From assembly GCF_009905605.1 (NCBI RefSeq), contig NZ_JAAAKZ010000001.1:930001-994000 (forward strand): DNA of 64,000 nucleotides. The letters are read 5' to 3'. Below are positions 1 through 8,675 of this stretch, one piece after another. The notes beneath the pieces were generated by a model, which was given only the letters and a program-made list of their open reading frames with translations, was not told the origin of the DNA and ran no database searches. Source of the stretch: Runella sp. CRIBMP. Lineage in GTDB: Bacteria; Bacteroidota; Bacteroidia; Cytophagales; Spirosomataceae. Position 1 is the stretch's first letter, and each line of letters begins with the position of its first letter. Made by a program: the position numbers and the translations under genes.

Positions 1-2
1 TT

Positions 3-1157
3 ATTTTACTCCTTGTCGCGTACTCTATGGGGGTATTGGGTCAAACTCCATCCTCAACAAGAGAAATCAGGGAAGTCAAGCTTTCGGGTAGTGGCTACGA
101 GTTGGGCTTGCAACATGGCAAACTTCTGAAAAAAGAAATCGGTGAGCTCTTGGTGAAAATGAAAAAGAAAACTGCTCATAACCTGAAAAAAGATGCTGAC
201 CAGGTCATCAAAGAGTTTACAGCCTACGCTCAATTTACCGACGACATCAAAAAATACACGCCCGAATTGTACGAAGAAGTCCGAGGCATTGCCGATGGCT
301 CAGGCCAATCTTTTAACGACATCATGGTTTTCAATCTGTTAGACGAATTTTGGGTCTATCTTAACGATATCTCAAAACACCATTGCAGCGGCATGGGCAT
401 ACCATCCATCAAAGGAAGCACGAGCTACATTGCCCAAAATATGGACATTGAGAGCTATACAGAAGGATATCAAATGGTGATGCGGTTGGAAAGAACGCCC
501 GATCGCCCCGAACAGTTTATTCTGACGCATCCAGGAGCCATTGCCCTCAATGGTATGAACGAAATGGGCATTGGGGCTTGCATGAATACGCTTATGGAAC
601 TCAAAGCCTCCAACAAAGGATTGCCAGTAGCTTTTATCGTGCGGCATATTCTTAACTCAACTGATAAAAAAGACATACTAAATTTCATTCAAACGGTTCC
701 GCACGCATCGGGGCAAAATTACATTATTGGTATCAAAGGCGAAGTATTTGATTTTGAGGCCTCTGCCAATAAAGTCGTTAGGTTTGACCCAAAAAACACC
801 AACGGAACAGTCTATCATACCAACCACCCCATTGTGAATGACGACGTAAAACCTTGGTTTGAAAAATTCAATCCCAAAGCAGATGTAAAACCCATTCAAT
901 CAAACAGTTACATTCGTTTGGCGGCTGTTCAAAAAAGGATTGGCGAAGCCACAAACATTGAAGACAGTCTCATCAAAGAAACCCTGCGGTCAAAAGACGA
1001 TGCGAAAAACCCTGTTTGTGTTTCACTCTCATTGGGCCGAGGCGGCTTTACGTTCGGTTCGGTGATTATGACTTTGACAGGTACACCTTTTTTGCAAGTT
1101 ACCGCAGGTTCACCCGATGCTTCGGAGTATAAAAGAATGGAGTTTAGCAAGAAGTAA
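3..1157 (+). CDS. C45-family autoproteolytic acyltransferase/hydrolase (5' end outside window)
   Basis: The frame is open to the left edge. The codons before the first visible ATG (27) read ILLLVAYS and continue into MGVLGQ, which is the hydrophobic core and cleavage region of a signal peptide, so the real start lies upstream and the gene is partial. The body resembles the acyl-CoA:6-aminopenicillanate acyltransferase fold of peptidase family C45. An N-terminal helical part is followed by HHCSGMG, in which Cys120 (counted from the ATG at 27) is the expected autocleavage site and N-terminal nucleophile. QNMDIE and GAIALNGMNEMG match the Ntn-hydrolase core. Such enzymes cleave or transfer acyl groups on amides; the substrate is unknown. 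Export to the periplasm is inferred. The next gene starts 40 bp downstream on the same strand. Confidence 0.8.
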   Translation: MLLLVAYSMGVLGQTPSSTREIREVKLSGSGYELGLQHGKLLKKEIGELLVKMKKKTAHNLKKDADQVIKEFTAYAQFTDDIKKYTPELYEEVRGIADGSGQSFNDIMVFNLLDEFWVYLNDISKHHCSGMGIPSIKGSTSYIAQNMDIESYTEGYQMVMRLERTPDRPEQFILTHPGAIALNGMNEMGIGACMNTLMELKASNKGLPVAFIVRHILNSTDKKDILNFIQTVPHASGQNYIIGIKGEVFDFEASANKVVRFDPKNTNGTVYHTNHPIVNDDVKPWFEKFNPKADVKPIQSNSYIRLAAVQKRIGEATNIEDSLIKETLRSKDDAKNPVCVSLSLGRGGFTFGSVIMTLTGTPFLQVTAGSPDASEYKRMEFSKK

Positions 1158-1197
1158 TTGTCAGGTGGAAACAACTGACTGCATTTCCAACAAAGCA

Positions 1198-1908
1198 ATG
1201 CAACAACCCAAAACAATTCAGTCCATCAATACCAAAGCTATCATTGTTTGCATGGTATTGCTGTTTATTACCCTACAAATAGGTTTTCATCCATTCTATA
1301 TTAAGTATTTTCCAAAGTTTGAAAAATTCACTTGGCTGCATCACATCCACGGGGCTTTGATGGCTTCTTGGATTATTCTATTGGTAGTTCAACCTATTTT
1401 GATTCATAAAAAGCGATTTGCTGCACATCGGTTTTTGGGGAAATTATCATACATCACTGCTCCATTAATGGTTGTTTCGATGTTTTTGATACTAAAACTT
1501 TCTTACCACAAGAACTTGCCAAACAGCTCAATTGAAAAAGAAATAGCAGGTCAAGCTTCTACCATCATGCAATTATTGAGCTTCCTCGTTTTATATGCTC
1601 TTGCCATTATTTACAGGAAACATACTTTTTATCATGTCCGTTTTATGATTGGAACGGCACTGCTGATGATTACACCCACTTTGGGCAGGATATTTTATGG
1701 ATACTTTGCCGCCGAAATCATGTACGAAATGTATTTGACTTTACTTATTGCATCTAATTTATTGGTCGTTGACATCAGGAAAAAATTGGATTGGAAACCT
1801 AATGCGATTGTTGCTGGGGTACTTTTTTCCTTTGTGTCTGTGTATCATGCTCGCAATACAGATGTATGGCAAACCTTTGGGCGATTATGGGTGGATACGT
1901 TTTACTGA
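1198..1908 (+). CDS. Polytopic membrane protein, paralogue of the protein at 11356-12081
   Basis: This is a protein of about 236 residues with roughly seven hydrophobic segments and no recognised family name. I chose the ATG at 1198; an upstream in-frame ATG at 1117 would overlap the preceding gene by 41 bp and add a polar leader. It is clearly related to the protein at 11356-12081. Both have HxHG at the start of the second membrane segment, a QPxLI motif, then Hx2LGKxSY, then HxR(F/Y)MI followed by a TP motif. The spaced histidines next to membrane helices could bind haem or a metal, which is inference. It sits between a C45 enzyme and an M20 amidohydrolase on the same strand. The function is unknown. 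Confidence 0.7.
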   Translation: MQQPKTIQSINTKAIIVCMVLLFITLQIGFHPFYIKYFPKFEKFTWLHHIHGALMASWIILLVVQPILIHKKRFAAHRFLGKLSYITAPLMVVSMFLILKLSYHKNLPNSSIEKEIAGQASTIMQLLSFLVLYALAIIYRKHTFYHVRFMIGTALLMITPTLGRIFYGYFAAEIMYEMYLTLLIASNLLVVDIRKKLDWKPNAIVAGVLFSFVSVYHARNTDVWQTFGRLWVDTFY

Positions 1909-1964
1909 TTAGATATTCCCTCCCTATTTTCTCAATTTTTTCAATCAATAAATCAATTTTAAAA

Positions 1965-3287
1965 ATGAAAACCAGACAAACTACCCTCATATTTATCGCA
2001 TTACTCAATCTATTTTCTTTTCAGCTTTTGGCCCAAAAGAGCAATTACAGCGAACTCATTGCTAATAATGCTGCTAAAATAGAACTAAAAGTAATTGCTT
2101 GGCGGCACGACATTCATCAAAATCCCGAATTGGGAAACCGAGAGTTTCGTACGGCCGAACTCATAGCCAAACATTTACAATCGTTGGGTATTGACTTAAA
2201 AACAAAAGTGGGTGTTACTGGTGTAGTAGGTATTTTAAAAGGCGATAAACCAGGCCCTGTGATTGCATTGAGAGCGGACATGGATGCGTTGCCCGTAGAA
2301 GAAACAAACGATTTGCCCTTTGCTTCCAAAGTAAAAACCATGTACAACGGCAAAGAAACCAGCGTAATGCACGCCTGCGGGCACGATGCCCACGTGGCGA
2401 TATTGATGGGCGTTGCCGAAGTATTGGCAAGCATGAAAAAAGAGTTGAAAGGCACAATCAAATTCATCTTTCAACCCGCCGAAGAAGGCGCACCAAAAGG
2501 TGAAGAAGGTGGGGCTGATTTGATGGTAAAAGAAGGCGTACTGGAAAATCCAAAAGTGGAGGCAATTTTTGGGTTGCATATCAACTCCCAATTGGAAGTT
2601 GGAAGCCTTTCCTATCGTCCTGCTGGATTTATGGCGGGAGCTTCTGATTTTAAAATTACGGTAAAAGGCAAACCCAGTCATGGGGCTTATCCCTGGCTAT
2701 CGGTCGATCCGATTCTTGTTTCTGCCCAAATCATTACCAGCCTTCAACAAATAGTGAGCCGAAATGTAAATCTGACAGAAAATGCCGCAGTCGTAACGAT
2801 CGGGTCCATAAATGGAGGAAATCGTTCTAACATTATTCCCAACCAAGTAGAGATGATGGGTACGGTGAGGACTTTAAGCAATGAAGATGAAAGTTTGATT
2901 TATAGCCGTATTAAGCAAATTGCCGAAAAAACAGCCGAAGCAGCCGGGGCAACGGCCGTCGTTGAGGTTCCCTATACGATTCGTTATCCCGTTACTTTTA
3001 ACAATCCAGTACTTACCAAAGCGATGTTGCCTTCCTTGCAAAAATCGGCAGGTGTAGAAAACGTCCTCCTCATTCCAGCCGTTACGGGCTCAGAAGATTT
3101 TTCATTTTATGCCCAAAAAGTGCCGGGCTTATTTTTTCGTTTAGGGGGCATGTCCAAAGGTAAAAACCCAAAAACCGCAGGACCACATCATACACCTGAA
3201 TTTATGGTTGATGATACTGCCTTTAAATTAGGCGTGATTACCTTCTGCAATTTGGTGTTTGATTATGCGGAATTGAGCAAAAAATAA
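1965..3287 (+). CDS. M20D-family metal-dependent amidohydrolase (hippurate hydrolase/IAA-amino acid hydrolase type), exported
   Basis: A 440-residue amidohydrolase that should hydrolyse N-acyl amino acids or similar amides with two metal ions. The start at 1965 gives a clean signal peptide (KTRQTTLIFIALLNLF, ending near LLAQ); the frame is open further upstream, but that adds only non-conserved sequence overlapping the preceding gene. Visible M20D motifs are RHxIHQNPE at the N-terminus, LRADMDALPVEE, HACGHDAH (metal ligands) and QPAEEG (catalytic and metal-binding glutamates), followed by the dimerisation domain and a C-terminal GSEDFSFY motif. The length is slightly above the usual 390-400 because of the signal peptide. 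A START-domain gene follows after 9 bp, suggesting cotranscription. The substrate cannot be read from the sequence. Confidence 0.88.
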   Translation: MKTRQTTLIFIALLNLFSFQLLAQKSNYSELIANNAAKIELKVIAWRHDIHQNPELGNREFRTAELIAKHLQSLGIDLKTKVGVTGVVGILKGDKPGPVIALRADMDALPVEETNDLPFASKVKTMYNGKETSVMHACGHDAHVAILMGVAEVLASMKKELKGTIKFIFQPAEEGAPKGEEGGADLMVKEGVLENPKVEAIFGLHINSQLEVGSLSYRPAGFMAGASDFKITVKGKPSHGAYPWLSVDPILVSAQIITSLQQIVSRNVNLTENAAVVTIGSINGGNRSNIIPNQVEMMGTVRTLSNEDESLIYSRIKQIAEKTAEAAGATAVVEVPYTIRYPVTFNNPVLTKAMLPSLQKSAGVENVLLIPAVTGSEDFSFYAQKVPGLFFRLGGMSKGKNPKTAGPHHTPEFMVDDTAFKLGVITFCNLVFDYAELSKK

Positions 3288-3296
3288 AGATAGATT

Positions 3297-4004
3297 ATGA
3301 TAAACCTAAAAGATTGGCAATTGAATAAGGGAAAATGGTTGGATACCGACCTGGCCTTGATGACTTCTAACGAAGGCTGGAAAGAAAGAAGCCACAAGAA
3401 AGGCATCAGCATTTGGCAACGACCTTTTGTAGATGATAAAAACGACCTGTTCAGGTGGCGGTTGCCTTGTGTAGCAGCCCCACACGACGAAGTATTTGAT
3501 GTGTTTACCAATAAAATGATTGATTATCACCACTATTGGACCGCCGAATACACAGGCGGTTATGTGGTAAAAGAGATAGATGAAAACACCCAAATTATCT
3601 ATCAACAATTCAACCCCAACGTTCCGTTTATTTCAAAACGAGACCTGTTGTATATTCAATGGTCAAGAAAAATAGATGATAAAACGATTCAGACCAGTTT
3701 TCGGTCAATCGTGTTGGATGATTTTCCTGTGCCAGATGGTTTTGAAAGAATTGATTGGTGGGGCGGGCATTTGTTTGAAGCCAATGCAGATGGCACCAGC
3801 CAACTGGTACTCATTGACCGAGAAAATCAAGGAGGGCGTTTTCCCGCATTTATGATGAATCTCATTATGCCAAATTACCTCACGCATCAGTTTGAAAGTA
3901 TTGTCAAATTCTTTGAAAAAGGAGGAATGGAAGCCCATAAAAAATTGCCTGATTCCAAGAATACAGCATTGAAAAACAGAGAGCAAACGTCAGCTAGGTT
4001 TTAA
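3297..4004 (+). CDS. START-domain (lipid-binding) protein
   Basis: A 235-residue protein without a signal peptide. Nearly the whole length looks like a START domain (steroidogenic-acute-regulatory-related lipid transfer, SRPBCC fold). It has an N-terminal KGISIWQRP stretch, a central acidic strand region, KRDLLYIQWSR matching the 'RDxxxxxxxR' strand of bacterial START proteins, and a long C-terminal helix after MPNYLTHQFES. START proteins hold a hydrophobic ligand in a deep pocket; the ligand is unknown. It lies 9 bp after the amidohydrolase gene and was probably acquired or expressed as a pair with it, which is inference. The polar, lysine-rich tail is not conserved in the fold. Confidence 0.75.
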   Translation: MINLKDWQLNKGKWLDTDLALMTSNEGWKERSHKKGISIWQRPFVDDKNDLFRWRLPCVAAPHDEVFDVFTNKMIDYHHYWTAEYTGGYVVKEIDENTQIIYQQFNPNVPFISKRDLLYIQWSRKIDDKTIQTSFRSIVLDDFPVPDGFERIDWWGGHLFEANADGTSQLVLIDRENQGGRFPAFMMNLIMPNYLTHQFESIVKFFEKGGMEAHKKLPDSKNTALKNREQTSARF

Positions 4005-4097
4005 ACCCGCAATTGAATTGCTCGCCGACGTTAATTCGAATACAATTCAACAATAGATTATTGTAAATCAAACGATTGTAAATTATTTTTTATCGCG

Positions 4098-4904
4098 ATG
4101 GAATTAATTAAATGGCTTGCCAACTACTCAACAATTATCAACCAAATTTGGGTTTTTACCCTTATTGCCACGGTTGTGCTGTATGTTTTATGTAATGTAT
4201 TGCCCGACCGCATTGTCGGTCAATTTTTGCCGCTGCACAATGTTTTTAAGCCCCAAACCAACGTAGATTTAGACTATCAATCCATCGGTTACGCCCTGCT
4301 GCACACCACTTGGGCCACCAAAATTACCCATTCCACCATCATTGTTGAGGCAGTTTTATGGTTCGTCGTTTTTGAAAGCTGGCATTGGAGTATTCCTTTT
4401 ATTGCCTTATTCTTAATTCTGATTCAGTCGGTATTGATTGGCGACAAAAGATTTGGACTTTTCTTCCTACTAATGGGGGTTGCGACCTATGGAAGTGCAA
4501 TGTATGTCATTCAATTTCTGGGCATTGCCAACGCCGTTTTGCTCGCTAAAGTAGTCTTGATGTTGGGCGGCCTGATGCGAATGTTGAGCCACTCGGCAGA
4601 ACTCGTTCCACCGCTTTTGATTAACCAGACGGACCAATTTGAAAAACTAACGGCTAAAAATATCAATTGGAGGGTTTTGCTTGCTTCGCCCATTGGCTAC
4701 ATTGGCGAGTTTGGCAGTAGCTTGCCCAATCGTATTTTACCCATTCAGGTGAATTACATTTACCAAACTGTTTTTGGAGTCAAACCCGAAACGACATTGC
4801 CTTGGACAGACGTTGAAACATCTGCCCAAAAAGTATTGCTTGGGGGTTATACGAAGTTAAATTCATTGCGAAGTTACTACGATAGCGTGGTAAAAAGTGA
4901 GTAA
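4098..4904 (+). CDS. Unassigned integral membrane protein
   Basis: A 268-residue protein that I do not recognise. It begins with a membrane segment at about residues 18-36 and has further hydrophobic segments at about 82-112, 118-140 and 145-163. A polar C-terminal half follows with a possible amphipathic region around PIGYIGEFGSSLPN. HTTWATKITHS and LMRMLSHSAELVPP are the most distinctive stretches. The N-terminus is cytosolic or uncleaved; there is no typical signal peptidase site. It stands on the same strand as, and between, two M20 hydrolase genes, with 93 and 75 bp gaps, so it may belong to the same expression unit. No function is proposed. Confidence 0.55.
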   Translation: MELIKWLANYSTIINQIWVFTLIATVVLYVLCNVLPDRIVGQFLPLHNVFKPQTNVDLDYQSIGYALLHTTWATKITHSTIIVEAVLWFVVFESWHWSIPFIALFLILIQSVLIGDKRFGLFFLLMGVATYGSAMYVIQFLGIANAVLLAKVVLMLGGLMRMLSHSAELVPPLLINQTDQFEKLTAKNINWRVLLASPIGYIGEFGSSLPNRILPIQVNYIYQTVFGVKPETTLPWTDVETSAQKVLLGGYTKLNSLRSYYDSVVKSE

Positions 4905-4979
4905 ACAAATGGTAGTGCTTTTGGGTCTTGACGTCCAAAGTCTTTGTCACATTTTTCTCAAACATACATTTACCAAAAA

Positions 4980-6320
4980 ATGAAACAAATATTACTCAGC
5001 CTTTCACCCCTTATTTTATTAATTATCAGTAGTTTGTCTTATTCGACAATGGGTCAGACCACGCCCAAACATGATGGCCGCTTAACCAATTTGAAGGTAA
5101 ACGAACAGCGAATTTTAAGTCGCATTAATGAATTGGCAAAGATTGGTCGAGACGAAAAAGGCCGTGGCTACCGAGTGGCCTATAGCCAAGGTGATGTAGA
5201 AGGGCGGGCTTGGTTTATCGGCTTAATGAAAAAAGCTGGCCTTGAAGTAAGCATTGACGCAGGAGGAAACATCATTGGCAAACGCAAAGGAAAAAATCCA
5301 TCACTCAAACCCATTGCTTTTGGTTCGCACATTGACATGGTGCCCGACGGGGGCAATTACGACGGAACGTTGGGCTCAATAACCGCCCTCGAAGTCATTG
5401 AAGTTCTGAACGAAAACAAAATCACCACCGACCACCCCCTCGAAGTGCTGATTTTTCAGAATGAAGAAGGAGGCTTGGTTGGAAGCAGGGCCATGACTGG
5501 AAATCTACCCAAAGAGATTTTGTCCCAAAAGAGTACCAGTGGCTTAACCTTCGGAGAAGGTATCAAAGCGCTGGGAGGGAATCCCGATAAATTGAGTGAA
5601 GCCATTCGAAAAAAAGGGGATCTGGCCGCTTTTCTTGAAATCCACATTGAGCAGAGCAAAGTTTTAGAAACCCGTAAGATTGATGTGGCGATCGTAGAAG
5701 GGATAGTCGGCATTAGTGATTGGGACATTACCGTTACAGGAATGGCCAACCATGCTGGAAGTACGCCTATGAACGACCGACAAGATGCTCTCATTGCGGC
5801 TTCCAAGTTGGTTCTGGCCGTCAACGAAGTGGTCAATAGCTATGAAGGTGCGCAAGTAGGCAGTGTGGGAAAAATGTCTGTGCTGCCGGGGGCGCCTAAT
5901 GTCATCCCCGGGAAAGTCACCATGAGCCTGCAAATGCGGGATTTATCCCAAGAGAAAGTCATGAAAATGTTTGCCGACATTGAAAAATGTGCCAGTCAAA
6001 TTGCCAAAGAAACCCGTACCGAAATCGTATTTGAGCACCTCAGAAGTTCAATGTCAACCATAGCCAGCCAGGAAATTCAGGAGAAGATGATGGCGACGGC
6101 AAAATCCTTGGGGCTTTCCTACATCAAAATGCAAAGCGGAGCAGGCCATGACACGCAGGAAATGGGAAAATTAGGGCCCGTCGGTCTCCTTTTTATTCCC
6201 AGCAAAGACGGCATCAGCCACAATCCCATAGAGTATTCCTCTCCCTCCGAAATGGCAAAAGGAGCCAATGTAATACTGCACACGGTGATGTTGTTGGATG
6301 GAAATATCCAAAAGCCCTAA
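4980..6320 (+). CDS. M20-family Zn-dependent hydrolase, N-carbamoyl-amino-acid hydrolase/allantoate amidohydrolase type, exported
   Basis: A 446-residue metallohydrolase. The start at 4980 gives a signal peptide (KQILLSLSPLILLIISSL, cleavage near TMGQ); an earlier in-frame start would add a polar leader. Motifs fit the hydantoinase/carbamoylase branch of M20: GSHIDMVPDGGNYDG (metal-binding His and Asp), FQNEEGG (catalytic and metal Glu), LEIHIEQ, GSTPMNDRQDA in the dimerisation domain, and the signature AGHDTQEM...GISHNP near the C-terminus. Family members hydrolyse N-carbamoyl amino acids, allantoate or ureidoglycine. Periplasmic location is unusual for this branch, where cytosolic enzymes are typical. 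The true substrate is open. Confidence 0.85.
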   Translation: MKQILLSLSPLILLIISSLSYSTMGQTTPKHDGRLTNLKVNEQRILSRINELAKIGRDEKGRGYRVAYSQGDVEGRAWFIGLMKKAGLEVSIDAGGNIIGKRKGKNPSLKPIAFGSHIDMVPDGGNYDGTLGSITALEVIEVLNENKITTDHPLEVLIFQNEEGGLVGSRAMTGNLPKEILSQKSTSGLTFGEGIKALGGNPDKLSEAIRKKGDLAAFLEIHIEQSKVLETRKIDVAIVEGIVGISDWDITVTGMANHAGSTPMNDRQDALIAASKLVLAVNEVVNSYEGAQVGSVGKMSVLPGAPNVIPGKVTMSLQMRDLSQEKVMKMFADIEKCASQIAKETRTEIVFEHLRSSMSTIASQEIQEKMMATAKSLGLSYIKMQSGAGHDTQEMGKLGPVGLLFIPSKDGISHNPIEYSSPSEMAKGANVILHTVMLLDGNIQKP

Positions 6321-6330
6321 AAATAGAGTG

Positions 6331-6375
6331 CTGTCGGAACTGGGCGCCCCTGCTTTTCCGCCCGACAGTATTTTA
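6331..6375 (+). terminator. Probable intrinsic terminator after the M20 hydrolase gene
   Basis: The arms CTGTCGG (6331-6337) and CCGACAG (6362-6368) pair perfectly across a GC-rich loop and are followed by TATTTTAT. This lies 10 bp after the hydrolase stop codon. The U-run is short, so strength is uncertain. Confidence 0.45.
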
Positions 6376-6421
6376 TGAATATTTTGCATTCGTCATCGTA
6401 CCTTGCTAAACCCCTACAAAT

Positions 6422-8578
6422 ATGACTATCTCCAAAGAAATAACCCGCCGTAACTTCATTGGAATCAGTACACAAGGAGCCGTTGGCCTTAGTTTGATGC
6501 CCCTCATTGCTTCTTCTTGTTCGGATGCCAACGCTGCCAAAACGGTCCATGGAGCTTGTTGTTTAGACTGCCCCGACTCGTGCAGTTGGCAGGTGACCGT
6601 TGCCAACAACCAAATCACCGATTTTAAAGCTCCTGCCGAGCATCCTTTTACGGCGGGAAAACTCTGCGACAAAATGGCCAATTATCCCACCGACGTCACC
6701 TACTCTCCCAACCGATTGCTTCATCCTTTGAAAAGAATTGGTAAAAAAGGTGAAGGAAAGTTTGAGGAAATAACGTGGGAAAAAGCGATTGCGGAAATCA
6801 ACGCCCAACTGCAAATAATCATCAAAGAAAAGGGCGGAGAGGCAATTCTGCCGTTTAGTTACGGAGGCAACGAAGGCAAAGTACAAATCGGCGCGGGGGA
6901 TAATTTCTTTTCCTATATCGGGGCTACTCAATTGGAACGAAGCATCTGCGGTGGAGCCGTGGAAGCAGGCATCATGGCGACCAACGGCCAAACCACGGGC
7001 GTATTACCCGAAGACATCATTCATGGCCGATACCTTGTTTTGTGGGGCACAAACCCCGTTCATTCCAATCAACATTTATGGACGATTATTGAAAAAGCCC
7101 GCGCAAAAGGTGCAAAGTTGGTGGTCATTGACCCGTTTCAATCGCAAACTGCCATGCAGGCCGATTGGCACATTCAACCGCTGCCAGGCACCGATACCGC
7201 ATTGGCGTTGGGGCTGATTTACGTTATTTTAAACGAAAAACTGCAAGACCAAGAATATATTGATAAGTACACCACAGGAATTGCTGAATTGACCAAGCAC
7301 GTAGAACAGTATTCACCCCAAGCCGTGGCTCAAATAACGGGTCTCAACGAAGCAGACATCACCCAATTAGCCCGCGAATACGCCAAAGGAAGTCCAGCGC
7401 TCATCAGGGTCTTGATTGGCCTTGAGCACCAAGCCAACGGGGCCAGTGCCGCCCGGGCCATTGCCATGCTGCCCGCCCTCACGGGAGCTTGGAAACAGTT
7501 GGGCGGTGGGCTGATGAACATGACTTATGAACTTTTTGGCGATGCCCTCAACTACCAACTTCTTGATACACCCGAAGAACTGAAAAACAAAAAAAACAGA
7601 AAAATAAACATGGTGCAGCTGGGTAAAGCCCTAACTAGTAAAGACTTAAACCCCGCCATTCATGCCTTTTTTGTGTTTAACTCAAATCCCGCCGTCACCA
7701 TGCCTAATCAAAACTTGGTGGTAAAGGGTTTAGAAAGAGAAGATTTATTGACGATCGTCTTGGAACACTTTTTGACCGACACGGCTCGCTATGCCGACTA
7801 CGTATTTCCAGCCACCACAGCCCTCGAAAATTGGGATCTATTGACCTCCTACGGAACGCCTTACCTGACTTTCAACGAACCCGCCATCGAACCTTTGGGA
7901 CAATCAAAACCCAACACCGAGTTTTTTAGACTGCTCTCCAAAGCAATGGGTTTCACGGAAAAGTACCTGTATCATACAGATTTGGACATCGTGAAAAGCC
8001 TTTTGGACAGCGACAAGCCCTACTTGAAAGGAATCACGTTTGAATCGCTCCGAAAAACAGGATGGGCCAAATTGAATATACCCGAAAAATGGATGCCCCA
8101 CACCGAAGGTAATTTTGGCAAACCAGGCGGCAAATGCAAGCTGTACGATGCTGGCCAAAATCCACCCATTGCCGACTATGTTCCTTTTGCGTATTCGGCA
8201 GAAGATTTGGCACAATACCCGTTGCATTTATTGACCGTCAAATCCACCAAAAATTTCTTGAACAGCACCCGTGCTAACCACGAAAAACACACTAAAAAGG
8301 AGGGGAGGCCCTATTTGGACATCCACGAAGCTGATGCCAAACTGCGCAACATCGCGGATGGCGACGAACTCAAAGTTTTCAACCAAAGAGGCGAAGTGTA
8401 CCTGACCGCCCGCATCAAAAACAAAGTGATAAAAGGCGTAGTTTGTATGCCCCAAGGTTTTTGGTCGTCGTTGATGAAAGGCGGCTCATCGGCCAACGCC
8501 CTCACGCACGACCTACTGACCGATATGGGCGGAAGCGCCGCCCTCCAAGAAGCCCGAGTAGAGGTGGTGAAGGTTTGA
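6422..8578 (+). CDS. Molybdopterin (bis-MGD) oxidoreductase, Tat-exported, probable lipoprotein
   Basis: A 718-residue catalytic subunit of the DMSO-reductase superfamily. The N-terminus has a twin-arginine motif (TRRNFIG) and a lipobox-like ASSC with Cys33, suggesting a Tat-exported lipoprotein. The [4Fe-4S] motif is C47-x2-C50-x3-C54-x27-C82. The Mo/W-binding domain follows. Cys176 in SICGGAVEAG sits where formate dehydrogenases carry the Mo-ligating Cys/Sec. WGTNP, DPF and the C-terminal molydopterin-dinucleotide-binding domain (from about residue 590, STRANHEKH...) are present. There is no Fe-S electron-transfer subunit, membrane anchor or dedicated chaperone gene next to it, so its electron partner is not known. 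The substrate is unknown. Confidence 0.85.
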   Translation: MTISKEITRRNFIGISTQGAVGLSLMPLIASSCSDANAAKTVHGACCLDCPDSCSWQVTVANNQITDFKAPAEHPFTAGKLCDKMANYPTDVTYSPNRLLHPLKRIGKKGEGKFEEITWEKAIAEINAQLQIIIKEKGGEAILPFSYGGNEGKVQIGAGDNFFSYIGATQLERSICGGAVEAGIMATNGQTTGVLPEDIIHGRYLVLWGTNPVHSNQHLWTIIEKARAKGAKLVVIDPFQSQTAMQADWHIQPLPGTDTALALGLIYVILNEKLQDQEYIDKYTTGIAELTKHVEQYSPQAVAQITGLNEADITQLAREYAKGSPALIRVLIGLEHQANGASAARAIAMLPALTGAWKQLGGGLMNMTYELFGDALNYQLLDTPEELKNKKNRKINMVQLGKALTSKDLNPAIHAFFVFNSNPAVTMPNQNLVVKGLEREDLLTIVLEHFLTDTARYADYVFPATTALENWDLLTSYGTPYLTFNEPAIEPLGQSKPNTEFFRLLSKAMGFTEKYLYHTDLDIVKSLLDSDKPYLKGITFESLRKTGWAKLNIPEKWMPHTEGNFGKPGGKCKLYDAGQNPPIADYVPFAYSAEDLAQYPLHLLTVKSTKNFLNSTRANHEKHTKKEGRPYLDIHEADAKLRNIADGDELKVFNQRGEVYLTARIKNKVIKGVVCMPQGFWSSLMKGGSSANALTHDLLTDMGGSAALQEARVEVVKV

Positions 8579-8582
8579 AAAC

Positions 8583-8635
8583 ATTAATTCCTTCATTATC
8601 TTGAATAATTTTCTATTAATTCTTTCATTACCTTG
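8583..8635 (+). repeat. Two direct repeats of a 21-bp element upstream of the DUF3500 gene
   Basis: Copies at 8583-8603 and 8615-8635 start with ATTAATTC and end with CTTG and differ at two of 21 positions, with a 32-bp period. They fill most of the 97-bp gap before the DUF3500 gene at 8676, so they could be regulator binding sites or a small duplication. Confidence 0.5.
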
Positions 8636-8675
8636 GTATGCCAAGTAAGCCAATTACTCCTAAACCTCTTTCCTA

